This document shows positions 24,601 through 35,473 of a stretch of DNA of 64,000 nt, piece by piece. The DNA is from Gemmatimonadota bacterium (GTDB lineage Bacteria; Gemmatimonadota; Gemmatimonadetes; Longimicrobiales; Gaopeijiaceae): positions 62,001 to 126,000 of the forward strand of contig JAJEBW010000025.1 of NCBI GenBank assembly GCA_022822325.1, given 5' to 3'. Numbering within the stretch: position 1 is the first letter of the stretch; each line of letters starts with the position of its first letter. The notes under the pieces were generated by a model. That model saw only the letters and a program-made list of their open reading frames with translations, had not been told where the DNA came from and did no database searches. The position numbers were made by a program, and so were the translations under genes.

Positions 24601-26595
24601 GTGAAACCGACCGACCGCACCCTCACGGCCACCCGCACCCGCGCGACCACCCGCCGGCTCGGCCCCGCCATCCTCGGCGCCGCCGCCTGCGTCGTCCTCG
24701 CTTCCCCCATTGCCATCTCTGCGCAGCAGGCCGAGTGGCGCCACTGGGGCTCCGACGCGGCCAGCACGCGCTACGCTCCCTTCGACCAGATCGACGCCTC
24801 CAACTTCGACCGGCTCGAGGTGGCCTGGATGTGGCGCGGCGACAACTTCAGTCCTTCCCCCGATCCCTTTCTGCGAGCCACGCCGATCTATGTGAATGGC
24901 ACGCTCTACTCGGTTGCGGGATCCCGGCGCACCGCCGTCGCGATCGATCCGGCCACCGGCGAGACGCTCTGGACCTTTCGCGAGCCCACCACCAAGCGCT
25001 GGGAGGACTCGATGCGGAAGAACTACGGCAAGGGGGTCGCGTACGCCGAGGCGAATGGGCGCGGAATGATCTACCTGGTCACGCCCGGCTTCTTCCTGCA
25101 CGCGCTCGACCCCGACACCGGGCGCCCGATCGAGTCCTTCGGCGATGGCGGAACCGTCGATCTTCTCGCCAATCTGGGGCCTTGGGAGCACCATCCCGAG
25201 GACGGACTTCCCCCCGAGATCGGCTACATCACCAACTCTTCGCCCCCGATCGTGGTCAACGGGGTGGTCGTGGTCGGCAACTCGCACGAGCAGGGCTACT
25301 ACCAGACGCGCCAGGAAAATGTGCCGGGCAATGTTCTGGCCTACGACGCGGGCACCGGCGAGCACCTCTGGACCTTCAATGTGATCCCGCAGGAGGGCGA
25401 GTTCGGCAACGACACCTGGGAAAACGACGCCTGGAAGCGGACGGGGAATGTGTCGGCCTGGGCGCCGCTCTCCGCCGATCCCGAGCTCGGCCTGGTCTAT
25501 GTCGTGACCGATCCGCCCACAATCGACTATTTCGGCGGCTTCCACCCCGGCGACAACCTCTTCGCGACCTCGATCCTGGCGATCGACGTTCAGACCGGCG
25601 AGCGCCGCTGGCACTTCCAGACCGTCCATCACGATGTCTGGAACTACGACAATCCCACCGCGCCCAACCTGGTCGACATCAATGTGGACGGGCGCGAGAT
25701 CAGGGCCATCGTGCAGACCACCAAGCAGGGTTGGGCCTACGTCCTGGACCGCGAGACCGGCGAGCCGGTGTGGCCGATCGAGGAGCGTCCGGTGCCCCAG
25801 TCCACCGTCCCCGGCGAGCATCTTTCCCCCACGCAGCCCTTCGTCACCCGCCCGGCGCCCTACGAGATGCAGGGAATCACCGAGGACGACATCATCGACT
25901 TCACTCCCGAGCTGCGCGCGCAGGCGATGGAGATCCTGGAGGGGTTCAAGCTGGGACCGCTCTTCAATCCCCCCTCGACCGAGGACCATCCCGACGGCGT
26001 GGCCATCCACTGCCCGGGCGCAAATGGCGGCGCCAACATTCCCGGTGGCGCGGCGGTCGATCCCGAGACCGGAGTCCTCTACGTGGCCTCGACCCGGGGG
26101 TGCAGCGCGCCCCGGCTCGTTCCCGGCATCGACGAGGATCCCGATTCCAATGTCGAGTGGGTCAGCGTCGGTCCCGGCGGCGTCCGTGGTCCGCGCGGCC
26201 TGCCGATCACCAAACCGCCCTACAGCACGATCACCGCAATCGACCTCAACACCGGCGACCACATCTGGCAGATCCCCAACGGCCAGACGCCCGCATCGAT
26301 CCGCAATCACCCGCTTCTCCAGGGAATCGACATCGGCAACACCGGCGCCCGTTCGCACGCCACCAAACTCGTCACCCGCACCTTGCTCATGTACGCCGAG
26401 GGCCGGGGCGCCGCTCCCATCTTCCGCGCCGTCGACAAGATGACCGGCGAGGAGCTGGCGTCCGTCGATCTGCCCGGATCCAGCCTGACCGCGCCGATGA
26501 CCTACATGCACGAAGGCGTCCAGTACGTGGTTTTGGCGATCAACGGACCGGGGCTGCCGGGTTCGCTGGTGGCGCTGCGGTTGCCGGAAGGCTAA
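24601..26595 (+). CDS. PQQ-dependent dehydrogenase (quinoprotein, membrane glucose dehydrogenase-like)
   Basis: The 664-residue protein has a signal peptide (PAILGAAACVVLASPIAISAQ) and an eight-bladed PQQ propeller. Visible blade motifs include GSDAASTRYAPFDQI, AIDPATGETLWTF, LDPDTGRPI, AYDAGTGEHLWTF, AIDVQTGERRWHFQ, HHDVWNYDNPTAPNL, VLDRETGEPVWPIEERPVPQ and AIDLNTGDHIWQIPNG. The HDxWDYD-like block is the hallmark of quinoprotein glucose or sorbitol-type dehydrogenases. It would oxidise a sugar or alcohol in the periplasm and pass electrons to quinone or a cytochrome. No cytochrome c domain is fused, and no CxxCH motif is seen. The GTG start has GGAGA eight bases upstream. Confidence 0.88.
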   Translation: MKPTDRTLTATRTRATTRRLGPAILGAAACVVLASPIAISAQQAEWRHWGSDAASTRYAPFDQIDASNFDRLEVAWMWRGDNFSPSPDPFLRATPIYVNGTLYSVAGSRRTAVAIDPATGETLWTFREPTTKRWEDSMRKNYGKGVAYAEANGRGMIYLVTPGFFLHALDPDTGRPIESFGDGGTVDLLANLGPWEHHPEDGLPPEIGYITNSSPPIVVNGVVVVGNSHEQGYYQTRQENVPGNVLAYDAGTGEHLWTFNVIPQEGEFGNDTWENDAWKRTGNVSAWAPLSADPELGLVYVVTDPPTIDYFGGFHPGDNLFATSILAIDVQTGERRWHFQTVHHDVWNYDNPTAPNLVDINVDGREIRAIVQTTKQGWAYVLDRETGEPVWPIEERPVPQSTVPGEHLSPTQPFVTRPAPYEMQGITEDDIIDFTPELRAQAMEILEGFKLGPLFNPPSTEDHPDGVAIHCPGANGGANIPGGAAVDPETGVLYVASTRGCSAPRLVPGIDEDPDSNVEWVSVGPGGVRGPRGLPITKPPYSTITAIDLNTGDHIWQIPNGQTPASIRNHPLLQGIDIGNTGARSHATKLVTRTLLMYAEGRGAAPIFRAVDKMTGEELASVDLPGSSLTAPMTYMHEGVQYVVLAINGPGLPGSLVALRLPEG

Positions 26596-26717
26596 ATCGG
26601 TCAAGATCCTGAGGGAGGCGCGGAGGCGATCCGGGTGGGCGGCGCGGCCGGCGGCCAGGACCGAACCCCGTCGCGACGCTTGTGCGTTGGCGGATTGAGG
26701 GGAAGGAGGACGGGGGA

Positions 26718-27819
26718 ATGAGGTCGGCGATCTCCACACGGTCGGCCACTCTGGCAATCGCCGGGATGGTGCTGGCCGCGGGGAGCCTGCGGGATGCGCA
26801 GCAGGGCGTCGGCGCGCAACCAGCCGAGTCCCCACAACTTGCCGGAGACATCGTCGCCGAAGTCGTCTCGGCGGGCGATGAACCCTTTGGACAGCTCGGC
26901 GGACTCGCCTTCGCGCCCGGTGGCGGGGTCTGGGTGGCGGACTCGCAGGCCGAAACGGTCTACCTCTTTGACTCCGCCGGGAACCTCGCCAACCGGATCG
27001 GACGAAGCGGCGACGGACCCGGTGAGTTGCGCGAACCATGCTGCATCACCCTGGCCCTACAACCTGCTGTACCCCGATGCGCCCGTCATCCTCGACGGCG
27101 GCAGGAGCATCGCGGTCAGAGTGTTGTACAAGGATCCATCTCGCCACTATCGGAAGGATCGCCCTGTGTCTCTGCAGGTATCGTGGTCCGGCGCCGTGAC
27201 CGGAGAATTCCCGGCCCCCACCAGGCCACAACAATACGCGGGCACCGGGATTGCCGAGGCCGTGTATCCGCGCAGCGTGAGTTCGCTTCGCGCGATCCCA
27301 TTCGGCATTCCCTTCGGCCCCACTTTTCTTGTGGTCCGGAGCAGATCCGGGGTTTGGGCAACCGCATTCACCGGTGCCTATGACGTCTCCCTGCGGCGCC
27401 CTGAGGGCACACGGATTGCCAGGATCATGCGGATCGATGTCGCCGGTCCACCGCTCCTGCCGGAAGAGACCGCCTCCGCTTGCGCGACCCTTCAATCATG
27501 GGCACGGCAGGCTCGCGCCGGCGGTGGGCGTCTCTCCGTTACCGATCCGCCGGAAGCCAGGCCTCCCATTCAGTCGATCTGGTTCGATGCCGACGACCGG
27601 CTGTGGGTGCAACGAAGCTCCGCCGGAGACGACCCCCGTTCGCGGGCCGACATCCATTCATCCGACGGCACCCTGATCTTTCGCGCGGAATGGCCGCGGG
27701 CTATCGACTTGCGCCAGGGTGCGGCCTCGGAACGCTCGGCATGGGGAACTCGCGAGACCGCGCTGGATGAACAGATTCTGACGCGGCTTCGCTTTGCGCC
27801 ATCGCCCGGCCCTGACTGA
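26718..27819 (+). pseudogene. Six-bladed propeller protein, frameshifted
   Basis: The first frame (from the ATG at 26718) gives a signal peptide (TLAIAGMVLAAGSL) and an NHL-like first blade: LGGLAFAPGGGVWVADSQAE, FDSAGNLANRIG, SGDGPGELREPCC. At about 27040-27055 it loses sense, and the +1 frame takes over with NLLYPDAPVILDGG, a long middle part and the C-terminal blade PPIQSIWFDADDRLWVQRSS. The two halves are one gene broken by a frameshift, perhaps with loss of one or two blades, since the total is short for the family. A related C-terminal fragment lies in opposite orientation just downstream. Confidence 0.7.
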
Positions 27820-27934
27820 ACCATGACCCAGGCACCGGCCTTCGTTCCTGATAGCCGTCTGACCGCGCCGTCAACGAATTGGCAGGTGTCGCCGCCCGGT
27901 ACCTCATCGTGTCCCTGAGAGTCGGTAAACGCAG

Positions 27935-28309
27935 TTATCGGGCCGTGCCAAACTCAACGAGGACCAATCGCTGCACCCCCAGAGTGGTCCTGCGGACGCC
28001 CCAGGCCATGTTCCCACGGATCGCCCCGAAGCCGAGATCGATGTCTGAGGACCACGTCGCATGAAACGCCGGCCGTCCATCCCGATCATGGACATCCGCC
28101 GTTGCGCCGGTCCCACTGCCATCCACACTGAGTCCCACCCACAAACGTCGGTCGGCATCGAACCAGATGCGATCAATGGGTGGTTTTCGTCTCGGGACCG
28201 CAACGTCCGGCGCGATTCCGCCCACCGACCGCACCTGACGCATCCGATCGGTCAGAATGGAGTCGGCCCTCTCGTACTCCGCGCGGGTCAATGCGGGGCC
28301 GATTGCCGG
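27935..28309 (-). pseudogene. C-terminal fragment of a second propeller paralogue
   Basis: About 125 residues remain: TRAEYERADSILTDRMRQV, then PPIDRIWFDADRRLWVGLS and MAWGVRRTTLGVQRLVLVEF. The block matches the end of the preceding pseudogene (PPIQSIWFDADDRLWVQ; SAWGTRETALDEQILTRLRF), so the two are paralogues facing each other. A stop codon precedes it at 28312-28310 and no propeller N terminus is found upstream. Confidence 0.6.
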
Positions 28310-28461
28310 TCACGGCGTTGGTGCGCCGCCGCAGCCCGGCCGCCGACGAGCACGAGAGCAACTCCGCGGAACAGTCCGCCGATGAGCTTCCCGACGAAAG
28401 GCCTGCGTGATGCGGGCCGGACACCGACCAGAGAACGCCCACCGCGACGGGCCATGGTCAT
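28288..28461 (-). CDS. Possible small membrane protein or signal-peptide remnant
   Basis: A 57-residue frame starts at an ATG with GGAG just upstream. It has a basic start (MTMARRGGRS) and one hydrophobic helix (GKLIGGLFRGVALVLVGGRAAAA). It may be the leftover N terminus of the decayed propeller gene next to it, in another frame, or it may not be expressed. Confidence 0.25.
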   Translation of the reverse strand: MTMARRGGRSLVGVRPASRRPFVGKLIGGLFRGVALVLVGGRAAAAHQRRDRQSAPH

Positions 28462-28493
28462 CTGCTCCAGGCTCGCATCGGAGTTCCGGGGCA

Positions 28494-28529
28494 GGTCCTG
28501 GCGGGCCCGCATGCGGGCCCGCCAGGACC
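28494..28529 (-). terminator. 36-bp perfect palindrome after the TonB receptor gene
   Basis: The left half is GGTCCTGGCGGGCCCGCA and the right half is its exact complement, so a 16-pair stem with a CATG loop can form. It lies 22 bases after the receptor stop codon. No U-tract follows, so it may work as a Rho-blocked or processing hairpin rather than a classic terminator. Confidence 0.6.
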
Positions 28530-28551
28530 ACATCAGACCATCAGTCTACCT

Positions 28552-31338
28552 CTACCTTGACTCCCAGAGCCAGTCGTAGCTCAGTCGCACATAGTAGAAG
28601 CCGCCGTTGAAGCCGAAGGGCGTGCTTTCGGGATAGAGCGCTCCGACTCCCAGCGCGTTCGGATTTTCGTCCGGGTAGGTGTTCAGCAGGTTGTTCGCGC
28701 CGATGGCGATTGCAGCGTTGCCGGACAGCGGGAGCGAGACTTCGGCGTCGATGATGATGCGCGCGCCGTAGCGCTGGTCCGGATCGCTGAGCGCGGAATC
28801 GTAGAAGCCGTCGTAGTAGGTGCTCCGCAGAAGGGTGCCCACCTGACCCAGCCGCTGCGACAGGCTCAGCACGCCCCGGAAGCGCGGGAGCGCCCGCTCG
28901 AGCTGGTCCACGCGCCCGTCGCTCACGATTTCGGGATTGCGTTCGGTCACCTCGGTGCCGATGTAGTTGAAGAGCAGGTTCAGGTTGGTGGCGTCGCCCG
29001 CGGAGTAGTTCGCCACAAGGTCCACGCCCTGGGTCAGCGTCGCGAACTCGTTGGTGAAGAAGCGGAACTCGGCCAGGTTCGCCGCGCTTGTGATCCCTTC
29101 GGAGACCAGTCTCGTCACCTCGGCGTCGGTCAGCTTGAAGGTGCTTGTCTGGGCGAAGCGGTCCGAGATCGAGATGCGGAAGTAGTCCGCCGTCACCCGC
29201 AGAGCGCCCTCCTCGTACATGATCCCGCCGGCGAAGCTCACCGAGGACTCGGGTTCGAGCTGCTTCCCGCCCTTGGTCGCGGCGACCGCCGAGGTGGAGG
29301 GAATGGTGCCGCGGTTGACCAGATCGCCCAGATCGGCGTCGAAGACCGTCGAGACGTTGAAGGCATTCTGCTGGCCCGGCGTCGGCGCGCGGAAGCCGGT
29401 GTTGGCGCTCGCCCGGAACGCCACCTGGTCGGTCGCCTCGTAACGGAAGGAGACCTTCCCCGTCGCCTTGCCGCCGAAGTCCGAGAAGTCCTCGTAGCGG
29501 CCCGCGATCCCGAGCGCCCACGGGTCGTCGGGGCGGCCCAGATTCAGATCGGCGTAGACGGTGGTGTTGCTGCGCGTCCAGTCGCCCGCGGCCAGGGGGC
29601 TGAAGCCGGGAAAACCGTTCGACGAGGAGCTGAATCCCTGCTCCGCATAGGGGCCGATCTTCCACGATTCGTCCTGTCCCTGCCCGATCTCGAAGCGCTC
29701 CTCGCGCTGCTCGAATCCGCCGGCCAGATTCGCGGCGTCGTTGATCTGGTAGGAGAGATCGAGGTTCAGATTGATCTCTTCCTGGCTGTAATGGCCGGGA
29801 TCGAAGTGGGTGGGGGTCTCGGGACCGAGCGCCGCATTCACCGTGTTGTAGATGAAGAAGTCCGCCAGGTTTCGTCCCCAGCTCGTGCTGGCGTCCCACG
29901 AGATGCCGTCTTCGGTGCGACCCCTGATTCCCCCGACGATCGAGGCGTCGAAGACATCGCCGCCGAACTGGGGAGTGAAGCCCCCGGGAAACATCTCCTG
30001 GAAGGAGAAGCAGTTCGGATCGTCGAAGACCTGCTGGAGCGCGGCCTGGTCCGGAATATTGTTCGTGATCGCGACCACCGGGCAGTTGGCCGATCCCAGT
30101 CTCCTGGCCTGCAAAACGTCGCCGATCAGGAGGGTTTCGCCGCGGTCGCCGGAGAAGACGCCGCCGCGGGTGTTGGGGTTACGGAAGAAGAAGCCGCCGT
30201 CGACCTCCCTGGATGCGATGTTGCCGAAGGCGTAGGCCTGTTCGTCGTCGTCGAAGTTGTAGCCGGTGTTGAGCCAGACCTTCAGGTCGTCCCCAACTCT
30301 GGGCGAACCCCACACCTGCGCCGTCGGCATCCGCACGGCCGAGTTGCCCGCCGCCACCAGCGCCGCCGCGTCGGCACGTTGAATCGCGCGGTCGGTCGGC
30401 TCGGCATTGCCGTATTCCACCGTCATGTTGGCAAACCCGGATTCGCCCAGAGGCACGCCGAAGTTGCCCGCCACGGTGACGGTATTGCCGTTTCCGCCCC
30501 AACTCTGCCCGGAGCCGTCCACGAACTCGTCGCCATCGAAGTACTGGCCCTGCTTGACCTGAACCGAACCGCCGGAGCGGTCGTTCCTGAGCTGGAAGTT
30601 GAGCACGCCGGCGATCGCGTCGGATCCGTACTGCGCCGAAGCGCCGTCGCGAAGCACCTCCACCTGCCGAAGGGCGATCCCGGGAATGGCGCCGATGTCC
30701 GGGCCCTGCGCGCCATCGGAAAGGCCGTCGCCCAACCACGAGATGACCGCGCCCCGGTGACGCCGCTTTCCATTCACCAGTACCAGGGTGTGGTCGGAGG
30801 CGAGGCCGCGCAGATTCGCCGGACGGGTGATCGTCGCCGCGTCGCTGATCGCCTGGATGTTCACATTGTAGGAAGGCACCACGTTGCGGAGCAGAAAGTC
30901 GATGTTGGTCTCCGCCTGCTGCGTGATCTCCTGGACCGGAATCACGTCGACCGGAACCATCGACTCGGTGACGGTGCGGGGCCGCGTTCGGCTGCCCACC
31001 ACCACCAGCTCGTTCAGCGCGAAGGCCGCGACGCCCAGCGCGATCTCCAGGGTGACGGTCTGGCCACTGGCGACGGTGACCTCCTGGGTGTGCAGGCCGT
31101 ATCCCACCTGCCGAACCTCGATCGTGTAGCTGCCGGCCGCCACACCGGCGATCGAGAACTGCCCGGTGGCGCCGGTGAAGTCCACCAGCCCGAGCGCGGG
31201 AATCTCCACACGGGCATTCCCGACGCCGAGTCCGCTCTCGCTGCTGCGGACGGTTCCCTCCACGGTGCCCTGCTGCGCCTGAGCCGCCGCCGGAAGGGCG
31301 AGCAGCGCCAGGGCGAGAGCAAGAGTGCGTCTAATCAT
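28552..31338 (-). CDS. TonB-dependent outer-membrane receptor
   Basis: The 928-residue protein has a signal peptide (LALALALLALPAAAQAQ), a carboxypeptidase-regulatory-like domain (about 23-110: GTVEGTVRSSESGLGVGNA to LNELVVVGSR), a plug domain (IDFLLRNVVPSYNV, NLRGLASDHTLVLVNGKRRH, IPGIALRQVEVLRDGASAQY then GSDAIAGVLNFQL) and a 22-strand-type barrel containing ASANTGFRAPTPGQ. It would import a large ligand using TonB energy. It resembles the Gemmatimonadota/Xanthomonad-type receptors whose ligands are mostly unknown; the PQQ dehydrogenase nearby gives no firm clue. The ATG follows AAGGAG. The C terminus WLWESR lacks a final aromatic, which is unusual for a barrel. Confidence 0.92.
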   Translation of the reverse strand: MIRRTLALALALLALPAAAQAQQGTVEGTVRSSESGLGVGNARVEIPALGLVDFTGATGQFSIAGVAAGSYTIEVRQVGYGLHTQEVTVASGQTVTLEIALGVAAFALNELVVVGSRTRPRTVTESMVPVDVIPVQEITQQAETNIDFLLRNVVPSYNVNIQAISDAATITRPANLRGLASDHTLVLVNGKRRHRGAVISWLGDGLSDGAQGPDIGAIPGIALRQVEVLRDGASAQYGSDAIAGVLNFQLRNDRSGGSVQVKQGQYFDGDEFVDGSGQSWGGNGNTVTVAGNFGVPLGESGFANMTVEYGNAEPTDRAIQRADAAALVAAGNSAVRMPTAQVWGSPRVGDDLKVWLNTGYNFDDDEQAYAFGNIASREVDGGFFFRNPNTRGGVFSGDRGETLLIGDVLQARRLGSANCPVVAITNNIPDQAALQQVFDDPNCFSFQEMFPGGFTPQFGGDVFDASIVGGIRGRTEDGISWDASTSWGRNLADFFIYNTVNAALGPETPTHFDPGHYSQEEINLNLDLSYQINDAANLAGGFEQREERFEIGQGQDESWKIGPYAEQGFSSSSNGFPGFSPLAAGDWTRSNTTVYADLNLGRPDDPWALGIAGRYEDFSDFGGKATGKVSFRYEATDQVAFRASANTGFRAPTPGQQNAFNVSTVFDADLGDLVNRGTIPSTSAVAATKGGKQLEPESSVSFAGGIMYEEGALRVTADYFRISISDRFAQTSTFKLTDAEVTRLVSEGITSAANLAEFRFFTNEFATLTQGVDLVANYSAGDATNLNLLFNYIGTEVTERNPEIVSDGRVDQLERALPRFRGVLSLSQRLGQVGTLLRSTYYDGFYDSALSDPDQRYGARIIIDAEVSLPLSGNAAIAIGANNLLNTYPDENPNALGVGALYPESTPFGFNGGFYYVRLSYDWLWESR

Positions 31339-31662
31339 CGAAATGGTTCTCCTTGGGTTGTAGTGATCGCGGCGGTCCGCCGGACGAGCGAGTGGCGCGA
31401 CCGCCAGCGTCGCGGAATGTAACCGAATTCGCCCGCGCGATGGAGAGGGGCGGATTCACCCTCGACGACACCTGATTTCCCCCCGGACGAACCCCGCCGG
31501 AAGCCCCCTTCGTCCGGTGACGGTCCGCTCCTTGCCCGTTGCAACCGCGACGCGATCTTCGGCATCTTTGAACGGGCGGGGCACACCCGAAACGACTCCG
31601 AGACGGACTCGCCGAAGGGAGCTCGGGCCCGGCGGTCGGGACTGGTTGCAAGGAGGCGGAAA
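31339..31662. other. Divergent intergenic region
   Basis: This is the upstream region of the TonB receptor gene and of a small membrane-protein gene. On the minus strand it has a GGTTACATTCC segment, a possible -10 box (TACATT) about 70 bases before the receptor ATG, and the AAGGAG ribosome-binding site. No cobalamin riboswitch motif is visible. Confidence 0.4.
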
Positions 31663-32190
31663 ATGAGAAGGTGCTTCGAGGTGTCGAGCGGAGCGTGGGC
31701 GCTCTTCGCCACCCTGGCCTCGGCGCTGATTCTCGTTGTGGCGGTGTTTCCGGCGCTGCCGATCGGTGGCGAAATGCTCGATGTCAGGGGCGGCTACAGC
31801 TACCCGGAGACGCTCGCCGCTCTTGAGGAGTATGGCGAAGCGGGACGGCGGGCCTACGCATGGGCCAGCTTGACGCTGGACACCTTGCTCCCGGTCCTTT
31901 ACGCCGGCTTTCTGGCTGGACTCATCCATCGGTTCCGGCCATCGGAGCGGTGGTGGAAGCTGGCATGGATGCCCCTTGCGGCGGGCGCGATCGATCTGTG
32001 CGAGAACGTGCAGATCGTCGTCATGCTGAACCGGTATCCCGACATCTCCCCGGGACAGGTGGCCGTCGCTTCGCTGTTCACCTCGCTCAAGGGATTCGCC
32101 TTCCTGATCTGCCTGGCGCTGGCGATCGCCCTCGCGGTCGTTGCGGCGGGCCGCCGTCTTCGGGCGGGGATTCGAGACCGCGCTGCATAG
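31663..32190 (+). CDS. Four-helix integral membrane protein of unknown function
   Basis: The 175-residue protein has four hydrophobic segments (about residues 11-32, 66-86, 99-113 and 131-161) with short loops. The loop between the first two is soluble and Tyr/Gly-rich (GGEMLDVRGGYSYPETLAAL). A polar DLCENVQIVVML motif opens one helix. I do not recognise a family with a known function. The start follows AAGGAGG. It stands alone, divergent from the TonB receptor. Confidence 0.65.
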   Translation: MRRCFEVSSGAWALFATLASALILVVAVFPALPIGGEMLDVRGGYSYPETLAALEEYGEAGRRAYAWASLTLDTLLPVLYAGFLAGLIHRFRPSERWWKLAWMPLAAGAIDLCENVQIVVMLNRYPDISPGQVAVASLFTSLKGFAFLICLALAIALAVVAAGRRLRAGIRDRAA

Positions 32191-32238
32191 CTGCGGCCGA
32201 CGGTCGCGCCAACGTCGCTCGCGCTGCCTTTTCTCCGC

Positions 32239-32924
32239 TCACCACGGCACTCCCAGCGCCCCGCAGAGCCACCTCTGGAAGGGCGCGGCGGCGGCGCAGA
32301 GGCAGGCGAACTCCTCCATCAGCGACCCGGACACGACGAGCTCCCCGGTCAGAGGCGCGACCGCGATGAAGTCCTTGCGGCGCAGATCTTCGATGAGCGG
32401 ATGGTCCATCCGAATCCCCGCGGCGCGCGCACCAGCGAGTCCCCCGCCAACTCGAAACGCTCCCGGAAACGCCGCCCGCGCGAAGCCCGCTTCCAACCCT
32501 GACTGTCTTCGTCGATCCCCTCGCGAATCCGCCGCAGCGCCGGTCCCGCCGGATGCCACACGCCGCCCCCCATGAAGCAGTTCCCCGGTTCGATGTGAAG
32601 ATAGAAGCCGGGCGCATGCGCATCCTTCGCCGCCTCGTGCCGAAAGTGAATCCCGATGTGGGTCTTGTAGGGGCTCTTGTCGCGCGAAAACCGGGTGTCG
32701 CGGTAGATACGGAAGAGCGAACCGCCCTGAGCCCGGGGATCGGCGCGAAAGTGCGGACTGATTCGGCGGAGCGGCCCGGCGAAGTCTCCAATGAAGCGCA
32801 GCGCAGGATCCCTCGCGTCGGCCAGGTAGCGGGACTTGTTGGCGCGGAACCACTCCCGGTCGTTGTTGGCGGCAAGCTCGGCCAGGAAGGCGAAGGCGCG
32901 CGGGCTGAACCAGGGCGGGGTCAT
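32239..32924 (-). pseudogene. DUF2461/TIGR02453 protein with a frameshift
   Basis: The first frame carries typical family blocks: PPWFSPRAFAFLAELAANND, REWFRANKSRYL, FRIYRDTRFSRDKSPYKTHIG, GFYLHIEPGNCFMGGGVWHP and SLVRAPRGFG. At about 32405-32412 the sense moves to another frame that gives MDHPLIEDLRRKDFIAVAPL and the normal C terminus. A single inserted base would restore about 228 residues, the usual length. The family is uncharacterised. It may be a real frameshift or an assembly error. An ATG at 32924 precedes the conserved start. Confidence 0.8.
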
Positions 32925-33352
32925 TGCGGCGGCGGGCGGTTTCGGTCGTAGGGGGCAAGCGCGGCGCGGTCGGTGCGGCGGCGGCATCGCTTTCGGGGCA
33001 ACCCCGCGCACCCGAACGTATGTCGTCGTCGTTTCCCGGGGAACCCTGGCCCGCCGAAAGCGGCCGGGAAAGCCGCTGAGCCGCGAGCGATCGGATCCAC
33101 CGACCCGCGTGGTGCGCGTTGTTGGACGGGCCGCAGAGGGCATCGAAGACGCCACCGGGGCAAGGAGCCGGCCGCGCAAACCCAACCGTGCGCGACAGGG
33201 TCGACGCCCGCTGGATCTTCCGGTCGGCGATGTCGGCGCCCGCTTCGCCCGTTGCAGGCTGTACCTTGTCAACGCCCGACCCTGTCAACGCCTGCGAGAG
33301 TTGCGCGCTAGATTGAATCCCCACCTCACCCACACACCGGAGCTTCCCGACA
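32925..33352. other. Divergent intergenic region upstream of ahcY
   Basis: No gene is seen. At 33258-33272 it repeats the 15-base motif GCTGTACCTTGTCAA found before the aconitase X genes, and TAGATT (33309-33314) is a possible -10 box. No S-adenosylhomocysteine riboswitch could be recognised. Confidence 0.45.
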
Positions 33353-34834
<1,482 letters not shown>

Positions 34835-34910
34835 GCGAAGGGATTCGGGCGTGGTCGTTCATGCGTCGACGCGCGGTTCCGCTTCGCCGCGCCGGGGTCC
34901 GGGCAACGCC

Positions 34911-35360
34911 ATGTCGTTCCTTCGGGGAATGGATTCGCTCCAGCCACAGCTCCGCTCGCGCACCCTGGCCGCGCTCCCCTTCGTCTTCGCTCTGGCCGCC
35001 TGCGCCGCGCCCTCCAATTTTTTCGAGGGAGAATGGATCTCCGGCGCCCCGACGTCGCCGACGGTTTTCTGCCGCATTGGCGCCGATGGACGGTTGCAGT
35101 GGACGATCGACTTCCCGAGCGGCGCCGAAACCTTCGATCTCGCCTACCGGGTGGACCCGTCGGCCCGGCCCATCCAGCTCGACATCGGTCCCTGGCCCGA
35201 CGGTCCGCTGGCGGGAAGGACGTTGCTGGGGATTGCGGAGATCGAGAGCCCCGACCGCTTTCGGGTGGACTTCGAGCCCGGCGATCCGGCGGGGGACGAT
35301 TCGGAGCGCCCCGTCGCCTTCTCGGCACAGACGCTGACCTTCCTGCGGCGGGTGAACTGA
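34911..35360 (+). CDS. Small lipoprotein of unknown function
   Basis: The 149-residue protein has a clear lipobox (LPFVFALAACAAPSN), so it is probably anchored to a membrane. The mature part is a compact beta-rich domain (NFFEGEWISG, VFCRIGADGRLQWTIDF, RPIQLDIGPW, FRVDFEPGDP, TLTFLRR) that I cannot assign; its shape recalls lipocalin-like or META-type folds. A second ATG at 34929 is possible. It starts 76 bases after ahcY and may be co-transcribed. Confidence 0.65.
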   Translation: MSFLRGMDSLQPQLRSRTLAALPFVFALAACAAPSNFFEGEWISGAPTSPTVFCRIGADGRLQWTIDFPSGAETFDLAYRVDPSARPIQLDIGPWPDGPLAGRTLLGIAEIESPDRFRVDFEPGDPAGDDSERPVAFSAQTLTFLRRVN

Positions 35361-35373
35361 CGGCCCCCGAATT

Positions 35374-35394
35374 GCGAGAGGGCCCGACCCTCGC
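35374..35394. terminator. Candidate bidirectional terminator
   Basis: GCGAG and CTCGC form the base of a bulged GC stem between the convergent lipoprotein and hsp20 genes. No U-tract is present. Confidence 0.3.
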
Positions 35395-35473
35395 GGCCGG
35401 ACCCCCCCGGTGACTGATTCGGGAGAAGGATGCCAACTCGCTTCGAGCGGCCGTCTTCACCCCTTGTTGCGGG

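Noticed and set aside
33200-33352. S-adenosylhomocysteine riboswitch before ahcY
   Set aside because: The conserved core of known SAH riboswitches could not be found in the leader.
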